Assembly: GCA_013314865.1 (NCBI GenBank)
Contig: JABUEV010000084.1
Location: 1-8,339, forward strand
DNA length: 8,339 nt
Origin: Bacteroidales bacterium
Lineage (GTDB): Bacteria; Bacteroidota; Bacteroidia; Bacteroidales; VadinHA17
Reading direction: 5' to 3'
The position numbers were made by a program, and so were the translations under genes. How positions within the stretch are numbered: position 1 is the stretch's first letter; every line of letters starts with the position of its first letter. This document shows, one piece after another, positions 1 through 7,501 of the stretch. The notes under the pieces were generated by a model that was not told the DNA's origin, did no database searches, and was given only the letters and a program-made list of their open reading frames with translations.

Positions 1-16
1 TTACCAGGTTCTTCAT
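1..16 (-). CDS. Possible start of a further minus-strand gene (partial)
   Basis: An ATG at 16-14 on the minus strand begins a frame reading M-K-N-L-V before the window ends. It lies 55 bp downstream of the stop codon of the aminotransferase gene, in the same direction, so it could be the next gene of the same transcript. The bases before it are A/C-rich, which is usual for starts in this lineage, but only five codons are visible. No function can be inferred, and it may be chance. Confidence 0.22.
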
Positions 17-71
17 GAAGTTGGTTTTTGAGTCAATATTGAAATATAATCTGGGACTTGTACAGGAATCT

Positions 72-1424
72 CTAAGCAAGGGAATTTCTGTTTTCGTAGA
101 TTTTGGTTATTGCTTTCACAATGTCATCCATATCGGATCTTGAGCCCAGGAGCATGCTCTGGCTAAAGGTGACGGATTGTTCTGTAAGCTGATCATTTCC
201 CGGAAGTTCATTTTCTTCGCGCCACCTCTTAAGTCTTGCTTCAGAATAAATTCTCCGGTAACCCTTTGAAGTCAGTACTTCCTCAATAAGTCCGTCCTTA
301 TTTTGTTTTCCGTATCCTCTGCTACATGGGATTCCTTCTGCATTCAGAGCCTGGATAAATTTTTCCCTCGGTACATTATTGAATTCTTCCTTAATGTATC
401 TGAAAGGATAAAGATGGTAGACGGCTCGTGTGGCACCATTGGCCAGTTTATAAGGTATAATTCCCGGTATTTCTTTAAGCTTGCTGTCGAGATACATTGC
501 ATTTTCATATCTGATATCATTATCCCTTTCAATCCTTTTCATCTGGTACATCAGGATTATTGCCTGCGACTGCTGCATGCGGTAATTCATGCCATTATGA
601 GGATTTCCCGGCACTCTTTTCATATTTCCGTAAGGTCTGCCGCAGTTATGGTAAGCATGGCACATATCCATAATGTCATCATCATTACCCAGGATTGCAC
701 CTCCCTCTCCTGCAGCCAAATGTTTTGAATTCTGGAAGCTGAAGCAGCCAAGGTCGCCGAGTGTCCCGACCTTTTTCCCCTTGTATTCAGCAAGCCATGC
801 CTGGCAGGCATCCTCCACAACCTTGAGATTATGTCTTTTTGCAATTTCGTTAACCCTGTCCATGTCGACAGGCAGACCATAGATGTGCACAGGCAGAATT
901 GCTGTAGTGTTTTCCGTTATCCGCTCTTCAATTTTTGAAGGATTAAGAAGAAATGTTTCCGGATCGGAGTCCACAAAAACTGGCAGTGCCTTATGGGCAA
1001 AAATGACATTATATGAAGCAATGAAGGTATAGGGAGACACAAGCACTTCGTCGCCTGCATCAACGCCCATCACCTGCAGTGCCGTGATTAAAGCCGTAGT
1101 GCCGCTGGCAGTGGCAAGACAGCGCTTTGCCCCCATCAGTTCAGCATATTTCTTCTCAAACTCCTCCACATGTTCCCCGTTTCCCCTCCACCAGCGGCCC
1201 GAACGGAACATTTCGAGAAGTCTGTTCTCGGCTGAAGTGTCCCAAACCGGCCATTGAGGCCATGAACCGGGGTGAACTTTTTCACCGCCGTTGATGGCAA
1301 GTTTCCTGACCTGAATACTGCTGTTGATGCTGAATGGCTTAAATGACAGTCCGAGAAAGGTACCCAGAACACCTGCTGACGTCCTTGCAATAGCCTGACG
1401 CCTTGTTAATTTTTCTCTTTTCAT
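72..1424 (-). CDS. DegT/DnrJ/EryC1/StrS-family PLP aminotransferase with Tat-like leader
   Basis: Seen: a 450-aa protein from the ATG at 1424. The frame also opens at a TTG at 1436, but ATG is preferred because it puts the leader in a normal position. The N-terminus reads K-L-T-R8-R9-Q-A-I-A-R followed by a weakly hydrophobic Gly/Ala/Leu stretch to about residue 30, which resembles a twin-arginine signal. The catalytic fold follows with family hallmarks: the W-P-x-W segment near residue 55, SGTTAL near 107-112, VEDACQAW around Asp205 (pyridine-nitrogen contact), and SFQNSKHLAAGEGG, where Lys234 should be the Schiff-base lysine. Family knowledge: these enzymes aminate keto-sugars or cyclitols, usually in the cytosol, in about 370-400 aa; the extra length is mostly the leader. 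Inference: a sugar or inosose aminotransferase acting outside the inner membrane, or a precursor whose leader is not used. The substrate cannot be told. The esterase lies upstream on the same strand after a 177-bp gap, so co-transcription is uncertain. Confidence 0.9.
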   Translation of the reverse strand: MKREKLTRRQAIARTSAGVLGTFLGLSFKPFSINSSIQVRKLAINGGEKVHPGSWPQWPVWDTSAENRLLEMFRSGRWWRGNGEHVEEFEKKYAELMGAKRCLATASGTTALITALQVMGVDAGDEVLVSPYTFIASYNVIFAHKALPVFVDSDPETFLLNPSKIEERITENTTAILPVHIYGLPVDMDRVNEIAKRHNLKVVEDACQAWLAEYKGKKVGTLGDLGCFSFQNSKHLAAGEGGAILGNDDDIMDMCHAYHNCGRPYGNMKRVPGNPHNGMNYRMQQSQAIILMYQMKRIERDNDIRYENAMYLDSKLKEIPGIIPYKLANGATRAVYHLYPFRYIKEEFNNVPREKFIQALNAEGIPCSRGYGKQNKDGLIEEVLTSKGYRRIYSEARLKRWREENELPGNDQLTEQSVTFSQSMLLGSRSDMDDIVKAITKIYENRNSLA

Positions 1425-1537
1425 TTCTGAAGGCAATTTAAAATTCCTGGCCAGGTAAAGATTGTTTTACAAGTTAAACTTTATTTCGAAAAAATCAAAA
1501 CATAAGCTTAAGACACGGGTCAGAAACCATTATCACT

Positions 1538-1554
1538 GCTTGCTAAACGCAAGC
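1538..1554. repeat. Small perfect hairpin between esterase and aminotransferase genes
   Basis: GCTTGC at 1538-1543 pairs with GCAAGC at 1549-1554 around a 5-nt loop, and a further GCTTGC occurs at 1583-1588. It lies downstream of the esterase stop on the minus strand, where a terminator or processing site could sit. There is no T-tract after the stem in either direction, so a Rho-independent terminator is not supported. The rest of the 1437-1601 gap shows nothing recognisable. Confidence 0.3.
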
Positions 1555-1601
1555 TTCGGGTATAAATTGCTTAGAAGAAACAGCTTGCAATGCCGTTTAT
1601 G

Positions 1602-2801
<1,200 letters not shown>

Positions 2802-2842
2802 TTAAGGTTATTAAGTACACTTAGATTGATTCAGAGTCAGAA

Positions 2843-2850
2843 CAAATTTA
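2843..2850 (-). promoter_or_regulatory. Candidate Bacteroidota -7 element for the esterase gene
   Basis: On the minus strand the bases read TAAATTTG, an exact match to the TAnnTTTG -7 consensus of the primary Bacteroidota sigma factor. It would give a leader of about 50-55 nt before the ATG at 2783. No good TTTG-like -33 box is seen at the expected spacing, so this is a candidate only. Confidence 0.35.
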
Positions 2851-3066
2851 GCGTTTTAAGTTAAAGATATTCCGGTTATTTGAAACTTAAAATCAGTTTA
2901 ATAAAATGCTGCAAGATCGTTGATTTTCCTGCGGGACCGGGACCGACAGGTTATTGAAAGCGAACGCCGGACTGGTTGAATGAATACAGCATTAAAAATA
3001 TTAAATGAAAATCACACTGTTTAAAATAATATCCCCGTTCAGATGTCTTTCTTTTCAGTGAAATTG

Positions 3067-3074
3067 TAAATTTG
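3067..3074 (+). promoter_or_regulatory. Candidate -7 element for the AhpD-like gene run
   Basis: TAAATTTG matches the Bacteroidota -7 consensus TAnnTTTG exactly and lies 85 bp before the ATG at 3160. A TTTC-rich stretch (about 3048-3056) lies upstream at slightly short spacing for a -33 box. A second, weaker match (TATCTTTA, 3127-3134) is closer to the gene and could be used instead. Confidence 0.35.
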
Positions 3075-3159
3075 AATAAATCAATATTTTTCCTGAGACA
3101 TTCCTGCAAGAGGTCTTGAAATAAAATATCTTTAATATATCCGGTCCAAATTCTGAAAA

Positions 3160-3525
3160 ATGAATACTGAAGATAAAGGCAAGATTGAGAACATTATCAG
3201 GCTTAGAAAGAAGGCTCATTCTTATTTCATGAAGAAATCATCAGTATATAATTCTTTTCTCGACATGGAGAATAAAACATTTACCGGCGGTGCGTTAAGT
3301 AAAAAGGAGAAAGAACTTATTGCAGTCGGGATCTCCGTTGTAATTAACTGTGAGTCATGCATGGAATGGCACATTAAGAAGGCAATTGATGAAGGTGCTT
3401 CAGAAAAGGAATTAATTGAGGCAATTGAGGTGGGCATTGAAATGAGCGGCGGCCTCGGGACAGTGTCAGCAAGATTTGCAATGACGATAATCGACTATTA
3501 CAGAAATCAATTACAGGATAGTTGA
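3160..3525 (+). CDS. AhpD-like / carboxymuconolactone decarboxylase family protein
   Basis: Seen: a 121-aa all-helical protein. The key segment is C64-E-S-C67-M-E-W-H71, and Glu52 lies exactly twelve residues before C64. Together these give the E-x11-C-x-x-C-x3-H pattern of the AhpD peroxidase-like active site. The downstream helix (A-I-E-V-G-I-E-M-S-G-G) is the usual second half of the domain. The length is normal for single-domain members. Family knowledge: proteins with this full motif can act as thiol-dependent peroxidase or disulfide-reductase partners; true decarboxylases lack the CxxC pair. Inference: a cytosolic redox protein using the CxxC pair; substrate and electron donor are unknown. 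There is no signal peptide. It is first of three plus-strand genes, 38 bp before the Rossmann-fold gene, so they are probably co-transcribed. Confidence 0.9.
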   Translation: MNTEDKGKIENIIRLRKKAHSYFMKKSSVYNSFLDMENKTFTGGALSKKEKELIAVGISVVINCESCMEWHIKKAIDEGASEKELIEAIEVGIEMSGGLGTVSARFAMTIIDYYRNQLQDS

Positions 3526-3563
3526 AATTTCGTGTTTAATAATTTAAATTGGAATAGAATTAT

Positions 3564-4241
3564 ATGCCACAGGCAAGTCCGGTAAAGAAAAGTGCTGTAG
3601 TATTTGGAGCAACAGGATTGGTCGGGAAAGAACTCCTGAAATTACTGTTATCTGATAACAGCTATAAAAAAGTGACAGCAGTAACAAGAAAAAAAATGCT
3701 GATAAATCACGAAAAATTAATTCAGGTTGAGATAAAAGACTATAATGAACTGGCTAATTTCAGTGACAAATTACATGCTGATGCTTATTTCTGCTGTATA
3801 GGAACGACTATAAAAAAAGCCGGATCACAGGAAGCTTTCAGGAAGGTTGACCATGATATACCGGTTATAATCGGACAGTTAGCGGAAGATTTGTCAGTTC
3901 CTTCACTTGTAATAATTTCTTCAATAGGGGCAAATGCTTCATCTTCAAATTTCTATCTGAGAACAAAAGGCGAAATGGAGGCTTCAGTAAGGAAAGTCTA
4001 TTCCGGAAGCCTTAAATTTGTTCGTCCTTCCCTGCTTATGGGTAAAAGGGAGGAATTCAGGTTTGGAGAGAAGACAGCAATTGTTTTTATGATAATTTTT
4101 GGATGGCTTTTTTTCGGGCCTATGAAAAGGTATAAAGGAATAGATGCTGTTAAAGTCGCCTCTGCAATGATTAAATTGGCAGATGAACGTTCCGGAAAGC
4201 TTGTCTATGAATCAGATGAATTAGAGAATTTAGTTATTTAA
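3564..4241 (+). CDS. TIP30/HTATIP2-like NAD(P)-binding Rossmann-fold oxidoreductase
   Basis: Seen: 225 aa. The N-terminal strand and glycine loop read AVVFG15-A-T-G18-L-V-G21, the nucleotide-binding motif of atypical short-chain dehydrogenases. The C-C-I-G-T-T segment (77-82), the V-I-I-S-S-I-G-A strand (116-123) and Y131-L-R-T-K135 (the YxxxK catalytic pair) follow in the expected order, then R-P-S-L-L-M-G (154-160). This layout matches the HTATIP2/TIP30-like and NAD(P)H-binding atypical SDR group, and the length is close to the usual 210-245 aa. A hydrophobic stretch near 172-186 may pack against the core or touch a membrane. Inference: a cytosolic NADP(H)-dependent reductase or redox sensor with unknown substrate. 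Its place behind an AhpD-like thiol protein suggests a shared redox role but does not prove it. Confidence 0.88.
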   Translation: MPQASPVKKSAVVFGATGLVGKELLKLLLSDNSYKKVTAVTRKKMLINHEKLIQVEIKDYNELANFSDKLHADAYFCCIGTTIKKAGSQEAFRKVDHDIPVIIGQLAEDLSVPSLVIISSIGANASSSNFYLRTKGEMEASVRKVYSGSLKFVRPSLLMGKREEFRFGEKTAIVFMIIFGWLFFGPMKRYKGIDAVKVASAMIKLADERSGKLVYESDELENLVI

Positions 4242-4268
4242 CACATAAAGAACCTTAAAGCTAACATT

Positions 4269-4832
4269 ATGATTGAACCGGTGTCCCTTCCTCCTGAGCT
4301 TGATATAATTGTCGGATCAGAGTCAAAAGACTTTGCAGTTAAGGCAAAACGTGCCAATCCTCCGAAATCATCAATTTTCCTGGTGCTTTTCGGGGCTGTC
4401 TGGCTTGGTTTTACGAGCATTTTCTTTTTTGCATTCCTTGGACCTCTTTTTCAGGGGAAAGAGGTTGAATTTATGGTAAATGACATGCCGACCACAGCAG
4501 GTCCGGGGCATTATAAAGAGGCAGTCCTGCCAGCAGTACTGATTGGAGTATTTTTACTGGTTGGGCTGGGAATGCTTTTGGGTGGCCTTGTGATGCTTTT
4601 TAAAAAGGGAGGTTATTATGTAGGGACCCCTTCACGGCTTATAAGTTTTTCAAAGGGCAAATACAGGTCAATCGACTGGGAGCAGTTTTCGGGAGACATT
4701 GAGGTAAGCGGCACTGATCAGAAAGGCAACATTGCCCTGGGGATGAGGACCGGAAGGATGGTAAGCAGTAAGAACGGGCCCGACAGGTATGTACCTGACA
4801 CGCTTTATATTAGGGATACCAAGTGTTTATGA
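4269..4832 (+). CDS. Two-TM membrane protein with PH-like C-terminal region, apparently frameshifted
   Basis: Seen: 187 aa as read. There is no signal peptide. Two hydrophobic helices lie at about 35-61 and 84-111, separated by a short polar loop with M-P-T-T-A-G-P-G. A soluble C-terminal part starts with G-G-Y-Y-V-G-T-P-S-R-L-I and looks like a small beta-rich domain, possibly PH-like. I do not recognise a named family. The reading frame ends abruptly in R-D-T-K-C-L, but the +1 frame continues with a very protein-like tail to a stop at 4891-4893 (see the separate entry), so the intact protein was probably 207 aa. It is third in the plus-strand run, 27 bp after the Rossmann-fold gene. Function is unknown; an envelope role is an inference from the membrane helices only. 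Confidence 0.75.
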   Translation: MIEPVSLPPELDIIVGSESKDFAVKAKRANPPKSSIFLVLFGAVWLGFTSIFFFAFLGPLFQGKEVEFMVNDMPTTAGPGHYKEAVLPAVLIGVFLLVGLGMLLGGLVMLFKKGGYYVGTPSRLISFSKGKYRSIDWEQFSGDIEVSGTDQKGNIALGMRTGRMVSSKNGPDRYVPDTLYIRDTKCL

Positions 4833-4893
4833 GATAGAGCAGATATGCAGAAGGAGGATAAAGGAGAATGACCCCACTCCGCCTGTAAGGTAA
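4813..4893 (+). pseudogene. Out-of-frame C-terminal tail of the two-TM membrane protein
   Basis: In the frame one base ahead of the preceding gene, codons from 4813 to the TAA at 4891-4893 read G-I-P-S-V-Y-E-I-E-Q-I-C-R-R-R-I-K-E, then N-D-P-T-P-P-V-R. This is an amphipathic charged helix followed by a Pro-rich end. It joins smoothly to Y-V-P-D-T-L-Y-I of the upstream frame if one base near 4812 is skipped. The upstream frame reaches a stop (4830-4832) after only six unconvincing residues. The +1 frame has a stop at 4762-4764, so the shift must lie between 4765 and 4829. The likely cause is a one-base insertion (mutation or assembly error near the GGG run). I see no classic programmed-shift signal. 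Confidence 0.7.
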
Positions 4894-5164
4894 CATTTGT
4901 TATTAATTAATAGTATTATTTATTTAGGAATTATTATTATTTGAGAATTATTATTATTTGAGAATTATTATTAAATACAAATTATTATTATTTGAGAATT
5001 ATTTGTATTTGAGAATTATTTGTATTTGAGAATTATTTGTATTTGAGAACTATTTGTATTTGAGAACTATTTGTATTTGAGAATTATTTGTATTTGAGAA
5101 TTATTTGCATCTGATATTTATTATTATCTAAGATTATAATTAACCAGTAATTATTTAAAATATT
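4833..5164. other. AT-rich intergenic region holding the 17-bp repeat array
   Basis: Apart from the out-of-frame tail up to 4893, this stretch is noncoding and over 80% A+T by eye. It consists mainly of the tandem array at 4926-5129. Both flanks (about 4900-4925 and 5130-5164) are AT-rich and could be decayed repeat units or promoter DNA. The promoter of the downstream peptidase gene must lie here unless transcription reads through from the upstream genes. No exact TAnnTTTG match was found between the array and the ATG. Confidence 0.6.
4926..5129. repeat. Tandem array of about twelve 17-bp AT-rich units
   Basis: The unit consensus is GAGAATTATTTGTATTT. Unit starts fall every 17 bp: 4926, 4943, 4960, 4977, 4994, 5011, 5028, 5045, 5062, 5079, 5096 and 5113. 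Units 1-4 carry a TTATTATTATTT-type core (unit 3 ends AAAT, unit 4 begins ACAA). Units 5-10 carry the TTATTTGTATTT core and are identical except for a T-to-C change shared by units 8 and 9. Units 11 and 12 are degraded. Because 17 is not a multiple of three and stops occur, the array does not encode protein. There are no unique spacers, so it is not CRISPR. It ends 35 bp before the peptidase ATG. Confidence 0.93.
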
Positions 5165-6409
5165 ATGAGAAAAATTCTGTTGCTTTTTACAACCTTAATT
5201 ATTACCTCGCTTTTTTCACTTGTCAGCGGACAGAACAAGGATAAAGCAATATTCAGGGAATCAAAGCCCGGCTTTTATCAGAACAATATCCTGAGGGATG
5301 ACAGGGAAGTTATGGAAAGACTCAATCCTGCAAAACCTTCAAAATCATTTGCGGTTGATCTTTCAACAGCCGCACTGCCTAACAAAGTTGACCTTTACAA
5401 AAACAAGCAGTGGCACAATCCTCCTGTATCCCAAGGCAATACAAGCACATGCTGGAGCTTCAGCACAACCTCCTTTCTTGAATCAGAGGCATACCGAATA
5501 AACAAAATCCAGGTAAAACTCTCTGAAATGTATACTGTGTACTGGGAATATGTTGAAAAAGCCAGGCGTTATGTTCAGGAAAGAGGTAATTCACTTTTCG
5601 ATGAGGGTTCAGAAGCCAATGCCGTTACGAGGATCTGGAAGAAATACGGAATTGTCCCGTATGAGGCATATACCGGATTGCTGGACGGACGTAAATATCA
5701 TAATCATGCTGTGATGGCAGAAGAAATGAAGAATTATCTCCAGTCAGTAAAGGCAACCAATTCTTGGGATGAAGAGGCAGTTCTGGCAACAATCAGGTCG
5801 ATATTGAACCATTATATGGGTGTCCCGCCTGAGGAAGTCACAGTAAACGGGAAGAAATACACGCCTTTGCAGTACCTCAGGGAAGTCATTAAAATAAATC
5901 CGGATGATTATGTTGATATCCTTTCGTACACTCAGGAGCCTTTTTATAAAAAGGTTATTTATGATGTCCCCGACAACTGGTGGCTCAACGCTGACTATTA
6001 CAATGTGCCGCTGGATGTATTCATTTCAACTCTGAAAAGTGTAGTAAGAAAAGGATATACAGTGAGTATCGGAGGTGATGTTTCGGAACCCGGTTTTGAC
6101 CGTGTTACCCAGTGCGCCGTGATTCCCGATTTTGACATCCCGTCGGCCTATATAAATGATGATGCCCGCCAGATGAGATTCTCGAACAGAACCACAACTG
6201 ATGATCACGGGATGCATCTTGTAGGGTACCTTGAAAAGGACGGGAAGGACTGGTACCTGGTAAAAGATTCAGGTTCAGGTTCGAGAAACAATGACCCAAA
6301 CGCGAAGGAATTTGGATATTATTTCTTCTCAGAGGATTACGTAAAGCTCAAGATGATGGATTTCATGGTGCACAGAGTTGCCGTGAAGGAGCTGATTGAG
6401 AAGTTTTAG
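5165..6409 (+). CDS. Secreted bleomycin-hydrolase-like C1 family cysteine peptidase
   Basis: Seen: 414 aa with a Sec signal peptide (M-R-K, hydrophobic to about residue 20, likely cleaved near S-G-Q; no lipobox). The papain-fold site reads P-V-S-Q90-G-N-T-S-T-C96-W-S-F-S, giving the oxyanion Gln and nucleophile Cys. The catalytic His is H348 in T-D-D-H-G-M-H. Twenty residues later, where papain-like enzymes have N-S-W-G, this protein has K-D368-S-G. The same His-to-Asn spacing and the segments E-G-S-E-A-N-A-V...K-Y-G-I-V-P and D-D-Y-V-D-I-L-S-Y-T...P-F match bleomycin hydrolase/aminopeptidase C (C1B) rather than papain proper. The C-terminal arm that closes the active site in cytosolic bleomycin hydrolases appears short. 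Inference: a periplasmic or secreted amino- or endopeptidase. It stands alone after the repeat array, and its expression may depend on that region. Confidence 0.9.
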   Translation: MRKILLLFTTLIITSLFSLVSGQNKDKAIFRESKPGFYQNNILRDDREVMERLNPAKPSKSFAVDLSTAALPNKVDLYKNKQWHNPPVSQGNTSTCWSFSTTSFLESEAYRINKIQVKLSEMYTVYWEYVEKARRYVQERGNSLFDEGSEANAVTRIWKKYGIVPYEAYTGLLDGRKYHNHAVMAEEMKNYLQSVKATNSWDEEAVLATIRSILNHYMGVPPEEVTVNGKKYTPLQYLREVIKINPDDYVDILSYTQEPFYKKVIYDVPDNWWLNADYYNVPLDVFISTLKSVVRKGYTVSIGGDVSEPGFDRVTQCAVIPDFDIPSAYINDDARQMRFSNRTTTDDHGMHLVGYLEKDGKDWYLVKDSGSGSRNNDPNAKEFGYYFFSEDYVKLKMMDFMVHRVAVKELIEKF

Positions 6410-6476
6410 GAAGATTGAAGAGGTTTTATTTAATTTAAGGCTTCACGACAGGTTTTACGATTATCACATTTTTTAT

Positions 6477-6484
6477 TATTTTTG
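6477..6484 (+). promoter_or_regulatory. Candidate -7 element of the tRNA-Cys promoter
   Basis: TATTTTTG matches TAnnTTTG exactly. A TTTT stretch at 6453-6456 lies about 20 bp upstream, roughly where a -33 TTTG box would be. Transcription would start near 6490, leaving a leader of about 10 nt before the mature tRNA 5' end at 6502, which is a typical arrangement. Confidence 0.5.
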
Positions 6485-6501
6485 CAACCCTGACATGACA
6501 T

Positions 6502-6572
6502 GGTCGGTTGACCGAGTGGCTAGGTAGCGGTCTGCAAAACCGTGTACGGCGGTTCGAATCCGCCACCGACCT
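6502..6572 (+). tRNA. tRNA-Cys (anticodon GCA)
   Basis: A complete 71-nt cloverleaf. The acceptor stem is GGTCGGT (6502-6508) with ACCGACC (6565-6571), followed by discriminator T at 6572, the base expected for tRNA-Cys. The anticodon stem GCGGT/ACCGT (6527-6531 and 6539-6543, with one G-U pair) encloses loop CTGCAAA with anticodon GCA at 6534-6536. The T-stem GGCGG/CCGCC (6548-6552 and 6560-6564) encloses TTCGAAT. The 3' CCA is not encoded (the sequence continues CAA), so it is added after transcription. The gene stands alone between the peptidase and the convergent lipoprotein gene. I see no integrase or attachment-site duplication near it. Confidence 0.97.
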
Positions 6573-6588
6573 CAACATAATTCCCCTG

Positions 6589-6607
6589 AAAAAGCAGGTG
6601 TTCTGCC
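6589..6607 (-). terminator. Weak Rho-independent terminator of the FISUMP lipoprotein gene
   Basis: Read on the minus strand just after the lipoprotein stop, GCAG-AACAC-CTGC forms a 4-bp stem (five with a flanking G-U pair), followed directly by TTTTT. The T-tract and position fit a terminator, but the stem is short, so this is tentative. Confidence 0.35.
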
Positions 6608-6619
6608 ACAAAACTTTAA

Positions 6620-7321
6620 TTATTCCTTCAGACAACGAACAGAAAGACCCGATTTTTTATCGATTCCGGTATCGCTGTCGCCCACTTCACCATTATAGTT
6701 ATTAATATAAAAATAATAAGCCAGGTCTGAAGGGTAAGCCGTGGAAGTCCACCATACGCCTCCATAACCAAAATCGAAAAAGGTGCCAGACGCACCACGA
6801 TAACCGCCGGGCACTATTGAAAAACCTGTCTCATTTGTGGCACCAACATTAGGCTGGTACCATAAACCGTCACCTGCTTCTATTGTACCTGTGGTCTTAA
6901 GTTTACCACCGGCAACAGATTCCCCTCCTAGAAAGTTCACAAGAACTTTCCATTCGCTTTCAGAAGGGACTTTCCATCCCTTGGGACAAATTTTACTACT
7001 GTTAACAGCATGCCAGTTATACAAGGCACCATAAGGATCCTTGTTGCTTATATTATTGTCATACCAGCAATAAGCGGCTCCGGATGTACTGCTCCATGCC
7101 GTCTTCTCAGTGACAAGAGGTATATCTGTACCATCATTAAACCTGGTAACCTTTAAATTCCCAGCCATCCAAACCTGCGTACCAATGGTCACTGTTGTAT
7201 AAGTGTTACCATCTATGTCAGTCAGTGTATCATCTTCCTCTTTCTTACAACTGCTTATTAGCAATGTCAGGCTGCCTGTCAGAAGAAGCATAACTAAATA
7301 AAACCCTCTAATTGTTTTCAT
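6620..7321 (-). CDS. FISUMP-domain lipoprotein
   Basis: Seen: 233 aa with a lipoprotein signal peptide: M-K-T-I-R, hydrophobic core to about 21, and lipobox L-I-S-S-C25. The cysteine is followed by K-K-E-E-D-D, an acidic patch like the export signal that sends Bacteroidota lipoproteins to the cell surface. The rest is one FISUMP domain (Fibrobacter succinogenes major paralogous domain): D-G-N-T-Y-T-T-V-T-I-G-T-Q-V-W-M-A-G-N-L at 37-56, the Y-G-A-L-Y-N-W-H segment at 97-104, C-P-K-G-W-K-V-P-S at 112-120, E-W-K-V-L at 123-127, G-F-S-I-V-P-G-G-Y-R at 166-175, W-W-T-S-T at 190-194 and a terminal S-V-R-C-L-K. Family knowledge: these are abundant surface or secreted proteins whose role is unclear. 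Inference: a surface-exposed lipoprotein. It converges on the tRNA-Cys gene and has its own upstream region (7322-7501, 180 bp), where I see no clear promoter. Confidence 0.92.
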   Translation of the reverse strand: MKTIRGFYLVMLLLTGSLTLLISSCKKEEDDTLTDIDGNTYTTVTIGTQVWMAGNLKVTRFNDGTDIPLVTEKTAWSSTSGAAYCWYDNNISNKDPYGALYNWHAVNSSKICPKGWKVPSESEWKVLVNFLGGESVAGGKLKTTGTIEAGDGLWYQPNVGATNETGFSIVPGGYRGASGTFFDFGYGGVWWTSTAYPSDLAYYFYINNYNGEVGDSDTGIDKKSGLSVRCLKE

Positions 7322-7501
7322 TACTTTAATTTATATTGTTAAACGAGGGTTAGAGATTATCTATTGCCTTGGCATGTAATAAATAAGCTAATTTGAATAA
7401 TCATCATAAAAGTCAGATGAATTTTCTTAAATTTATCATCGTGTTATTTAATAGACCGGCAATAATCAGGATAAATAAATTATACTTAAATAATTAAAAA
7501 C

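Noticed and set aside
303..728. 141-aa plus-strand ORF
   Set aside because: It lies wholly inside the antisense strand of the aminotransferase gene, and the translation has no recognisable domain.
1425..1436. TTG start giving a four-residue longer aminotransferase
   Set aside because: An in-frame ATG at 1424 gives a normal Tat-like leader, and no ribosome-binding signal favours the TTG.
4926..5129. CRISPR-like array
   Set aside because: The 17-bp units abut with no unique spacers and no cas genes are nearby; it is a simple tandem repeat.
6502..6572. tRNA-Cys as an integration site for a mobile element
   Set aside because: No integrase gene or repeated tRNA 3' end was seen in the window.
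6508..6705. 65-aa plus-strand ORF over the tRNA
   Set aside because: It overlaps the complete tRNA-Cys gene and the 3' end of the lipoprotein gene, and its translation is not protein-like.
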